A DNA stretch of 64,000 bases from an uncultured Collinsella sp. (GTDB taxonomy: Bacteria; Actinomycetota; Coriobacteriia; Coriobacteriales; Coriobacteriaceae), in the NCBI GenBank assembly GCA_959599095.1, contig CAUGGC010000005.1, forward strand, positions 1 through 64,000. The letters are read 5' to 3'. Within the stretch, counting starts at the first letter, position 1, and each line of letters begins with the position of its first letter. The position numbers were made by a program, and so were the translations under genes. The notes beneath the pieces are model-generated. The model was not told the DNA's origin and made no database searches. It worked only from the letters and a program-made list of their open reading frames with translations. Below are positions 57,502-64,000 of the stretch, one piece after another.

Positions 57502-58721
57502 GGGAAGACCACGCCGCGCCCCGGGTTGCCGGGGGAATCCTGCGCGCCCGTGCGCATGGGGGTAGCACGCAATCGCTCGGCATCGCTTGCGAAGGGGGCG
57601 CCTCCGACCTCATTGACTTCTCGGTGAACGTGAATCCGGCAGGGCCCTCGCCGCGCGCCCTCGCCGCAGCTTGCAAGGCGCTTTCTCGAATCGACGCCTA
57701 CCCCGATAGGGAAAGCCTCGCCCTCGTTCGCGCCCTAGCGCGCGCCCAGGGCATACCCGAAGATACTATCGTCTGCGGCGCGGGCGCGTCCGACATCATC
57801 TGGCGGCTCGCCGCGGCGGTGCGCCCGAAACGCATCGTCGTGTGCGCGCCGACGTTTTCTGAATATGCGGAGGCGGCATCGTACTACGGCGCATGCGTGC
57901 AGGAGTTCCCGCTCTCCGAAGCGGACGACTTCGACGTGCCCGCCTCCTTCGCCCGCGCGATTGGGGGGCCGGGAGACGTGGCGTACCTCTGCAATCCGAA
58001 CAACCCGACGGGGCGCCTCGTCGACCCCAGCGTGATCGATGCCGCGGCTTGCCGCTGCGAGCAGGTGGGCGCGCTGCTCGTCGTGGACGAGTGCTTCCTC
58101 GGATTTGCGCCCGACGCCCGCGAAAGGAGCGTGGCTGCACGCGCCGCGTGTTCGCGCCATGTGGCCGTGCTCTCCGCGTTCACCAAGCTCTACGGAATGG
58201 CGGGGTTGCGGTTGGGATATCTGATCAGCGGAAACACCCAACTCATCGAGGGGATTCGCCGGGCTGGGCAGGCGTGGCCCGTCTCCTCGGTCGCCGAGGC
58301 CGCGGGCATCGCCGCCCTGGAAGACGTCGAATACGTCTCGCGCACGCGTGATGTATTGGCGGTCGAGCGAGCGTGGCTTTCCCACGAGCTCTCCTCGCTC
58401 GGGCTTTCCGTCGTGCCGTCGGATGCGAACTTCCTTTTAGTCCGCACGCCGGCGAAAGACATCCCCGAGCGCCTGTATAAACAGGGGGTTTTGGTCCGCA
58501 CGTGCGACTCGTTTTCGGTGCTGTCCCGTTTCTGGTGCCGCGTCGCGGTGCGCACGCGCAAGGAGAATGCCCGGCTTGCGATGGCGTTCAGCCGCGTGCT
58601 TCGGGCGGAAGGCGCATCGGGCGAAGGCGAACGCGACGAACGGGGCGGCGCTTCTTGCAGCGGCGCTATGGCGGGCGCGGATGGCCGAGGCTCGGCGAAG
58701 GAGGTCGATACCCGTGGGTAG
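57498..58721 (+). CDS. cobD: L-threonine-O-3-phosphate decarboxylase
   Basis: A 407-residue PLP-dependent enzyme (aminotransferase fold I) that makes aminopropanol phosphate for CbiB. It has the CobD/HisC start LIDFSVNVNPAGPS, VCGAGASDIIWRL, the CNPNNPTGRL motif, VVDECFLGF and the PLP lysine in SAFTKLYGMAGLRLGY. The last 40 residues are a low-complexity Gly/Glu/Ala tail not found in most CobD. HisC-like aminotransferase is the alternative, but the neighbours decide for CobD. Confidence 0.9.
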   Translation: MREDHAAPRVAGGILRARAHGGSTQSLGIACEGGASDLIDFSVNVNPAGPSPRALAAACKALSRIDAYPDRESLALVRALARAQGIPEDTIVCGAGASDIIWRLAAAVRPKRIVVCAPTFSEYAEAASYYGACVQEFPLSEADDFDVPASFARAIGGPGDVAYLCNPNNPTGRLVDPSVIDAAACRCEQVGALLVVDECFLGFAPDARERSVAARAACSRHVAVLSAFTKLYGMAGLRLGYLISGNTQLIEGIRRAGQAWPVSSVAEAAGIAALEDVEYVSRTRDVLAVERAWLSHELSSLGLSVVPSDANFLLVRTPAKDIPERLYKQGVLVRTCDSFSVLSRFWCRVAVRTRKENARLAMAFSRVLRAEGASGEGERDERGGASCSGAMAGADGRGSAKEVDTRG

Positions 58722-60213
58722 GGCCAAGCCCATCATGATCCAGGGCACCATGTCGAACGCGGGGAAGAGCCTGCTTGCGGCTGGGCTGTGCCGCGTACTT
58801 TCGCAGGACGGCCTGCGCGTGACTCCCTTCAAGAGCCAGAACATGGCACTCAACAGCGGTGTCACGGCCGACGGGCTCGAGATGGGGCGCGCCCAGATCA
58901 TGCAGGCCGAGGCGTGCGGCATCGCGCCCGACGTGCGCATGAACCCCATCCTGCTCAAGCCCGAAAGCGGCCACCGAAGCCAGCTCATCGTGGCCGGCAA
59001 GGCGCAGGGAGCCTTCGCTGCGAGGGACTACTTCGCGCGAAAGAAGGCGCTCATGCCGCAGATTTTGGAGGCGTTCGATTCGCTCGCGGAGGAAAACGAC
59101 GTCATCGTCATCGAGGGCGCCGGCAGCCCCGCCGAAATCAACCTTGCCGAAAATGACATCGTCAACATGGGGCTCGCGCGCGCCGTGTCCTCCCCCGTGC
59201 TGCTTGCGGGCGACATCGACCCGGGCGGGGTATTTGCCCAGCTCTACGGCACGGTCGCGCTCCTTGCGCCCGAGGACCGCGCGTTTTTGCGGGGGCTTGT
59301 GGTGAACAAGTTCCGCGGCGATGTGGAAATCCTGCGCCCGGGTTTGGCCCCGCTCGAGAAGATGTGCGGAGTTCCCGTCGTGGGTGTCGTGCCGTATCTT
59401 ACGCTCGACCTTGACGACGAGGACTCGCTCGCGCCGCGCCTATCTGCCCGCGAGGCGCGCGGCGTCATCGACGTCGCCGTCGTGCGCCTTCCGCATTTGT
59501 CGAACTTCACCGACTTCGACCCGCTTTCGCGCGTGCCCGGCGTGGGTGTGCGCTACGTTTCCTCGACGACTGATCTGGGCCGACCCGACCTGGTGGTGCT
59601 TCCCGGCTCGAAGACTACGCTCGACGACGCGCGCTGGCTTGCGGCTAGCGGCATCGGAGCCTGTGTACGCGCGCTTTCGGGCGCGGGCACGCCGGTGCTC
59701 GGCATATGCGGAGGCTACCAGCTTTTGGGAGACGAGCTTTCCGACCCGCACGGCAGGGAAGGCGCTGGCACCGCGCGCGGGCTCGGGCTCATCCCTGCAA
59801 GTACGGTGTTCAAGGAGGAAAAGCGCCTCGCCCAGTCGGCACTGCGCATCACGGGCGCCCAAGGCGCGTTCTCGGTGTGGAACGGCATGACGGCGCGCGG
59901 GTACGAGATTCACGACGGCGAAACGACCGTCTCCTGCGCCTCTGCGGGCACGATTGGCGGCAAACCAGAAGGCGCGGCCTGCGGAAACGTGTTCGGAACC
60001 TATCTCCACGGCCTGTTCGACGAACCGGGGGTGGCGCTCGCCCTCGCGCGCTCGCTCGCGCGCATGCGCGGCCTGCCCGAGAGCGTCGTGGGTGCTGCGG
60101 GCGCGGCGTCCGCGGCCGATCACCGTGCGCGCGAGTTCGACCGCCTGGCCGACGTCGTGCGCGGGGCGCTCGACATGGAGTATGTCTACCGCATTATCGA
60201 GGAGGGCGTATGA
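58714..60213 (+). CDS. cbiP: Cobyric acid synthase
   Basis: A 499-residue amidotransferase that adds four amides to adenosylcobyrinic acid a,c-diamide. The P-loop region is MIQGTMSNAGKSLLAAGLCRVL, and FKSQNMALNSGVT follows. The middle has VIEGAGSPAEINL and LLAGDIDPGGVFAQLYGT. The C-terminal glutaminase has VLGICGGYQLLG with the nucleophile Cys, and the His in TYLHGLFD. A GTG start at 58714 with GAAGGAGGT eight bases upstream is clear, although the frame is open further back inside cobD. Confidence 0.96.
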   Translation: MGRAKPIMIQGTMSNAGKSLLAAGLCRVLSQDGLRVTPFKSQNMALNSGVTADGLEMGRAQIMQAEACGIAPDVRMNPILLKPESGHRSQLIVAGKAQGAFAARDYFARKKALMPQILEAFDSLAEENDVIVIEGAGSPAEINLAENDIVNMGLARAVSSPVLLAGDIDPGGVFAQLYGTVALLAPEDRAFLRGLVVNKFRGDVEILRPGLAPLEKMCGVPVVGVVPYLTLDLDDEDSLAPRLSAREARGVIDVAVVRLPHLSNFTDFDPLSRVPGVGVRYVSSTTDLGRPDLVVLPGSKTTLDDARWLAASGIGACVRALSGAGTPVLGICGGYQLLGDELSDPHGREGAGTARGLGLIPASTVFKEEKRLAQSALRITGAQGAFSVWNGMTARGYEIHDGETTVSCASAGTIGGKPEGAACGNVFGTYLHGLFDEPGVALALARSLARMRGLPESVVGAAGAASAADHRAREFDRLADVVRGALDMEYVYRIIEEGV

Positions 60214-60725
60214 TCCACGTGTATCATGGCGACGGCAAAGGCAAGACCACGGCGGCGATGGGCCTCGCCCTTCGCATGCTCGCTGCAGGCCGCCGCGTCG
60301 TCGTCGTACAGTTCCTGAAAGACGGCGAAAGCGGGGAGGTGCGCCTGCTCGCCGAGCATTTCGGCGTGCCCGTGTTCGCGGGGAAGGCGTCGGACAAGTT
60401 TACCTGGTCGATGACGTCGGAAGAACTTGCCGCGACGTGCGAGCTGCACGATGGGAACCTCGCTTCCGCGCTCGTCGAGCTCGAGGGCGCGCAAGAGGGA
60501 CTGCTCGTGCTCGACGAGGCGCTCGACGCGCTTTCGAAGGGGCTTGTCGACGAGGCGCTCGTGGACCGCGCGCTCGATATGTCCGCGCTCGGCGTCGAAG
60601 TAGTGCTCACCGGGCGCGCGCCTTCCCGCAAGATCGTGGAGAAGGCCGACTACATAACCGAGATGCGGTGCGAGAAACACCCCTACGAGCAGGGGATATG
60701 TGCAAGGGAAGGAGTGGAGTACTAG
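60210..60725 (+). CDS. cobO: Cob(I)yrinic acid a,c-diamide adenosyltransferase
   Basis: A 171-residue CobA/CobO/BtuR-type ATP:corrinoid adenosyltransferase. It has the atypical P-loop YHGDGKGKTTAAMGLALRM, VVVVQFLKDGESGE, and the DEALDAL and VVLTGRAPSRKIVEKADYITEM regions. It forms the Co-C bond on corrinoid before amidation. It overlaps cbiP by four bases and abuts cbiC. Length and motifs are complete. Confidence 0.95.
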   Translation: MIHVYHGDGKGKTTAAMGLALRMLAAGRRVVVVQFLKDGESGEVRLLAEHFGVPVFAGKASDKFTWSMTSEELAATCELHDGNLASALVELEGAQEGLLVLDEALDALSKGLVDEALVDRALDMSALGVEVVLTGRAPSRKIVEKADYITEMRCEKHPYEQGICAREGVEY

Positions 60726-61367
60726 ATGGATTCCAAGGAGATGGCGCCTGGCGACATCGAGCGGCGCAGCTTCGAGATCATCACCGAAGAGCTCGGCGGC
60801 CGCACGTTCCCGCCGCTCGAAGAGCCCGTCGTGAAGCGCGTCATCCACACCACTGCCGACTTCTCGTACGCCGATTCCCTCGTGTTCACCCATGACGCCG
60901 CGCACTGTGCGCTCGACGCACTGCGCGCAGGGGCCACGGTGCTCACCGACACGAACATGGCGCTCGCAGGCATAAGCAAGCCCGCGCTCGAGAAGCTCGG
61001 CTGCAAGGCCGTGTGCTTCATGGCCGACCCTGATGTCGCCGCGGCTGCGCGCGCCGCGGGTACGACTCGCGCCGTTGCGAGCATGGACAAAGCTTGCGGC
61101 ATCGAGGGTCCGCTCATCGTGGCCGTCGGCAACGCTCCCACAGCACTTCTGCGCCTCGCCGAGCTCATGGACGCGGGGAAGATCGCGCCCGCGCTCGTCG
61201 TTGGGGTGCCGGTCGGGTTTGTGAACGTGGTCGAGGCGAAAGAGGAGCTACTCGCACGACGCGTGCCGGCCATCGTCGCGAGGGGTCGCAAGGGCGGTTC
61301 GACCGTGGCGGCCGCCATTATGAACGCGCTGCTCTACCAGATCACGCGCACAGGCGGCCCGAAGTGA
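60726..61367 (+). CDS. cbiC: Precorrin-8X / cobalt-precorrin-8 methylmutase
   Basis: A 213-residue isomerase that moves a methyl group from C11 to C12 to give (hydrogeno)cobyrinic acid. It shows RRSFEIITEELGG, RVIHTTADFSYADSLVF with the catalytic His, ATVLTDTNMALAGISKPALEKLG, and the C-terminal VGVPVGFVNVVEAKEELLAR and ARGRKGGSTVAAAIMNAL. It follows the cobO stop directly and overlaps cbiJ by four bases. Confidence 0.95.
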   Translation: MDSKEMAPGDIERRSFEIITEELGGRTFPPLEEPVVKRVIHTTADFSYADSLVFTHDAAHCALDALRAGATVLTDTNMALAGISKPALEKLGCKAVCFMADPDVAAAARAAGTTRAVASMDKACGIEGPLIVAVGNAPTALLRLAELMDAGKIAPALVVGVPVGFVNVVEAKEELLARRVPAIVARGRKGGSTVAAAIMNALLYQITRTGGPK

Positions 61368-62137
61368 CGGCCCCCGCATCCGCGCCGGCGCTGCGCATCT
61401 TCGCCGGGACCACCGAGGGCCGCCTTCTGTGCGAATGGGCGAGCGGGGTGGGCATCCTCGCTCGTGCCTACGCGGCAACTGAGTACGGAGGCGAGCTTTT
61501 GGGCGAGCTTCCGGGCATCGAGGTGCATGCGGGCAGGCTCGACGAGGCCGACATGGAGCGCGAGCTTTCCGGCGCGCGCATCGTCGTCGACGCCACGCAC
61601 CCCTTCGCTACGCTCGCAAGCGGCAACATCCGGGCCGCTTCGCTCGCCGCGGGTGCACGATGCCTGCGCCTTGCGCGCCCGGTCGAGGCGCTGCCCAAAG
61701 GCATCGTGTCGGTCGCGTCGATCGCCTGCGCGGCGCGCTTTCTCTCCGAGAACCCGGGTCGCGCGCTTCTCACGACGGGGAGCAAGGAGCTTGCTCCCTA
61801 CACGCGCGTCGCCGATTTCGCGGAGCGCTTCTTCGTGCGTGTGCTCCCGCTGCCCGGTGCTATAACGAAGTGCATCGACGCGGGGTTTTCGCCGTCGCAC
61901 GTCATCGGCATGCAGGGGCCCTTCACCCGCGAGCTCAACGAGGCGATGCTTCGGCAGGTGGGCGCCCAGTGGCTTGTGACCAAGGACTCGGGAACCGTAG
62001 GCGGCACGGCCGAGAAGCTCGCCGCCGCGCGCGACGCGGGGGCGAGCTGCATCGTGGTCACCCGTCCCGCCGAGGGAGGCGGGGCCCTTTCGCTTCGGGA
62101 AGTGGAAGACGCGCTTTTACGGGAGTTCGCGCGCTAG
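61364..62137 (+). CDS. cbiJ: Precorrin-6A / cobalt-precorrin-6A reductase
   Basis: A 257-residue NAD(P)H-dependent reductase, the last gene of the operon. It shows LRIFAGTTEGRLLCEWA, GELLGELPGIEVHAGRLDEADM, VVDATHPFATLASGNIRAA and the C-terminal VIGMQGPFTRELNEAMLRQ, KDSGTVGGTAEKL and VVTRP elements. A GTG start lies inside the cbiC stop. Just beyond its stop is a copy of a dispersed repeat arm (62147-62159) and then genes of core composition on the other strand. Confidence 0.94.
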   Translation: MTAPASAPALRIFAGTTEGRLLCEWASGVGILARAYAATEYGGELLGELPGIEVHAGRLDEADMERELSGARIVVDATHPFATLASGNIRAASLAAGARCLRLARPVEALPKGIVSVASIACAARFLSENPGRALLTTGSKELAPYTRVADFAERFFVRVLPLPGAITKCIDAGFSPSHVIGMQGPFTRELNEAMLRQVGAQWLVTKDSGTVGGTAEKLAAARDAGASCIVVTRPAEGGGALSLREVEDALLREFAR

Positions 62138-62146
62138 GCGCTCTAA

Positions 62147-62159
62147 TTCACCGCAACTT
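62147..62159. repeat. Single arm of the dispersed palindromic repeat
   Basis: TTCACCGCAACTT matches 31483-31495 exactly, there part of a 26-bp inverted repeat. Here only one arm is seen, between the convergent cbiJ and ABC permease genes. No T-run terminator was found in this 34-bp gap. Confidence 0.5.
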
Positions 62160-62171
62160 GTTGGTGGTGGC

Positions 62172-63386
62172 TTACTGGTAGCGTAGGCACTCCACCGGGT
62201 CGAGCTTTGCCGCGCGGCGAGCGGGATAGAAGCCAAAGATTACGCCGATGCCGACCGATACGGCAAACGCGATCAACACTGTCGTAATGGAGAAGCTTGG
62301 CGTGATCGTCCCGGTAGCTCCAAACTCGCTCATGATGCCCGAGCTTGCGGCAAAGAACGTGAGTCCCCATGCCAGCAGATAGCCAATCAGGACACCCAGC
62401 AGGCCACCGGTGACGCACAGTGCCGAGGACTCGGCCAAAAACTGCGCGGTGATATCGCGACGACTGGCGCCCAGAGCGCGGCGGATGCCGATCTCGCGGA
62501 TGCGCTCGGTCACGTTGGTGAGCATCATATTCATAATGCCGATACCGCCGACAAGCAGCGAGATGCTGGCGACAGCACCCATGATGAGCGAGAATGCGCC
62601 CATAAAGGAGTTGAGTGCATCGATGGCGCTTTTCATGGAGGTCGCCGATACACTGTCGTACTCATCATCCTCCGCGATGCCCTTCATTGCGCGCACCTTG
62701 GACTCGATGGTCTTGCAGAGCTCATCCATGTCCGTGCCCTCGGCGGCAAGTGCCGTCACACTGGGGAATGAAGGATTCTCGTCGCCAAACAACTCGGAGA
62801 TGGTTTCGCGTGGCATATACAGCGTAAGCGAGCCCATGGAGTCGCTGCCGCCATCAATCACGCCTACAATCTGCACCTCGCCGTTGGACACCTTGATGGT
62901 TTTCCCCAGCGCATCCTGTTCGTTGCCGTAAAGCTGATCGGCGCCGTTGCGGCTGATGAGCGCCACGCGCGAGCCTGACTGGGACTCGGCCTGGGAATAG
63001 GTGCGCCCCGCAACGAGCTTGCTGGCCCCCACGGCGTCGAGCATGTCGCTATCGACACCTTGTGCCATGACGGTATAGCTTTTATCGCCGGTCTTGTACT
63101 CGGTATACGCGCTGTCGACAATGCCGATCTGCTCTATCTGCGGCACCAGTTTTTGAAGCTTCTCGATGTCCGACTCGGTGAGTTCTTGCGACGAATAGAT
63201 TTGCACCATGCGTGCCGCATTGAGACCCAGACTGTTGACCAGGCTGTTTTGGATGCCGCCGATGAGCGAAGTCATGGCGATTACCGAGGCGATGCCGATG
63301 ACAATGCCCAGGATGGTGAGCAGGCTGCGCCCCTTGTTGGCTTCGAGCGAGTGAAGGGCTTCCTGGATGAGATCGCGGGCGCTCAT
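62172..63386 (-). CDS. MacB/FtsX-type ABC transporter permease
   Basis: A 404-residue membrane protein of the MacB family. One N-terminal membrane helix (LLTILGIVIGIASVIAMTSLI, about residues 20-40) is followed by a large extracytoplasmic domain (about residues 50-275) and three C-terminal membrane helices. The conserved cytoplasmic loop ERIREIGIRRALGASRRDI is present. Such permeases export peptides or move lipoproteins using mechanotransmission by a partner ATPase, whose gene overlaps this one by four bases. No membrane-fusion protein gene is seen in the window, but it could lie beyond the right edge. Confidence 0.92.
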   Translation of the reverse strand: MSARDLIQEALHSLEANKGRSLLTILGIVIGIASVIAMTSLIGGIQNSLVNSLGLNAARMVQIYSSQELTESDIEKLQKLVPQIEQIGIVDSAYTEYKTGDKSYTVMAQGVDSDMLDAVGASKLVAGRTYSQAESQSGSRVALISRNGADQLYGNEQDALGKTIKVSNGEVQIVGVIDGGSDSMGSLTLYMPRETISELFGDENPSFPSVTALAAEGTDMDELCKTIESKVRAMKGIAEDDEYDSVSATSMKSAIDALNSFMGAFSLIMGAVASISLLVGGIGIMNMMLTNVTERIREIGIRRALGASRRDITAQFLAESSALCVTGGLLGVLIGYLLAWGLTFFAASSGIMSEFGATGTITPSFSITTVLIAFAVSVGIGVIFGFYPARRAAKLDPVECLRYQ

Positions 63387-64000
63387 GCCACCACTCCTTT
63401 CGTCGGGTTGACGCAGGCGGAAATCATGGGCAGGCTATCTACGGCGCTGCGCAGGGTTCGCGGTGCATGTGGAATATACGCGCCGTCGTGAATGCGACCG
63501 TCGCGGATGGTCACGGCACGGTCGGCCTCGGCGGCGATGCCGGGGTCGTGTGTGATGAGCACGATGGTCTTGCCGCGCTCCTGAAGCTTGTGGAATGTTT
63601 CCATGACGAGCGCTCCGGTTGCGGAGTCCAGGTTTCCCGTCGGCTCATCGGCCAGGATGATGGGCGGGTCATTGACAAGGGCGCGCGCGATGGCGACACG
63701 CTGCATCTGGCCGCCCGAGAGCTCGGATATGCGGTGGTCCCAGTGGTCGACCGGTAGCGTGACGGCCTGCAGCGCGTGCACGGCGCGCATTTCGCGCTGG
63801 CTTCGGGGCACATTGGTGTAGGCCAGCGGCAGCATGACGTTTTCGATAACCGACAGGCGCGGCAGCAGGTTGAAGCTCTGAAAGACAAAGCCGATGCTCA
63901 GGGCGCGGACTTCGGTGAGCTCGTCATCATCGAGCTCGGCCACGTTAAGCCCTTGCAGGTAGTAGTCGCCTGCCGTTGGCTTATCCAGGCAGCCGAGGAT
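63383..64000 (-). CDS. MacB/LolD-type ABC transporter ATPase, truncated by the window edge
   Basis: The C-terminal 205 residues or so of an ABC ATPase; the frame stays open to position 64000, and the Walker A part lies beyond. Visible are the ILGCLDKPT segment, Q-loop GFVFQSFNLLPRLS, the signature LSGGQMQRVAIARALV, Walker B with IILADEPTGNLDS, and the switch region VLITHDPGIA. It pairs with the FtsX-type permease gene, which begins four bases inside its end. The internal ATG at 63943 is not the true start. Confidence 0.93.
   Translation of the reverse strand: MLGCLDKPTAGDYYLQGLNVAELDDDELTEVRALSIGFVFQSFNLLPRLSVIENVMLPLAYTNVPRSQREMRAVHALQAVTLPVDHWDHRISELSGGQMQRVAIARALVNDPPIILADEPTGNLDSATGALVMETFHKLQERGKTIVLITHDPGIAAEADRAVTIRDGRIHDGAYIPHAPRTLRSAVDSLPMISACVNPTKGVVA

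Overview
The window reads as a chromosomal segment of a Gram-positive, high-GC anaerobe of the Coriobacteriia; a Collinsella-like gut actinobacterium fits best. The basis is inference from gene content: a T-box-controlled ileS, a SigB/SigF-type sigma gene beside an RsbW-like partner, a fructose PTS with its own HPr and Enzyme I, a complete-looking anaerobic cobalamin cluster, tRNA genes that encode their CCA, and roughly 57% GC in hand-counted core lines. No species assignment can be proved from this sequence alone.

Left part (1-27988): after the N-terminal stub of an AT-rich, probably acquired S51-peptidase-like gene and a hairpin-rich 500-bp gap come a metal-dependent alcohol/glycerol dehydrogenase (minus strand) and then a long plus-strand run of core genes. 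These are ileS with its T-box leader, lspA, an RluA-type pseudouridine synthase, a membrane glycosyltransferase, an orphan prepilin peptidase, a dGTPase-like HD protein, rarA, a DUF948 protein, an anti-sigma-like protein, a SigB/F-type sigma factor, an AI-2E-type permease, alaS, ruvX, mltG, a YqeG phosphatase, aroK, an aroB-like pseudoenzyme, an M24 peptidase, efp, an Asp23 protein, nusB, xseB, tlyA, nadK and recN. Many neighbours overlap by a few bases, which suggests translational coupling.

Middle (28210-40176): a MurR/RpiR regulator faces a fructose PTS block (fruA IIBCA, ptsH, ptsI and two tandem PfkB-family kinases). Then come a CCA-adding-enzyme-type nucleotidyltransferase, two identical tRNA-Glu(CTC) genes, a flippase-like membrane protein and a TetR regulator. 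The gaps here hold unusually long inverted repeats.

Right part (40289-62137): a GC-richer block (42/60 G+C in each of two counted lines, against 34/60 in a core line) devoted to cobalt and tetrapyrroles. A minus-strand operon behind a cobalamin riboswitch encodes a Tat-exported CbiK-type chelatase lipoprotein, a small lipoprotein, a substrate-binding lipoprotein, a FecCD-type permease and an ATPase with an extra C-terminal domain. Divergent from it is a 17-gene cobalamin operon (cbiF, cbiD, a cbiL remnant, cbiG, cbiH, cbiET, cbiA, cobT, cobU, cobS, a CobU-like/CobC fusion, cbiB, cobD, cbiP, cobO, cbiC, cbiJ). The precorrin-2 C20-methyltransferase is reduced to 77 residues, so the pathway is broken here unless another cbiL exists. 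The window ends in a MacB-type ABC exporter on the minus strand, cut off at the edge.

The best candidate for an undescribed system is the riboswitch-controlled exported chelatase plus NEAT-like lipoprotein plus ABC importer operon. It looks like a cell-surface tetrapyrrole or metal handling and uptake machine coupled to B12 status.
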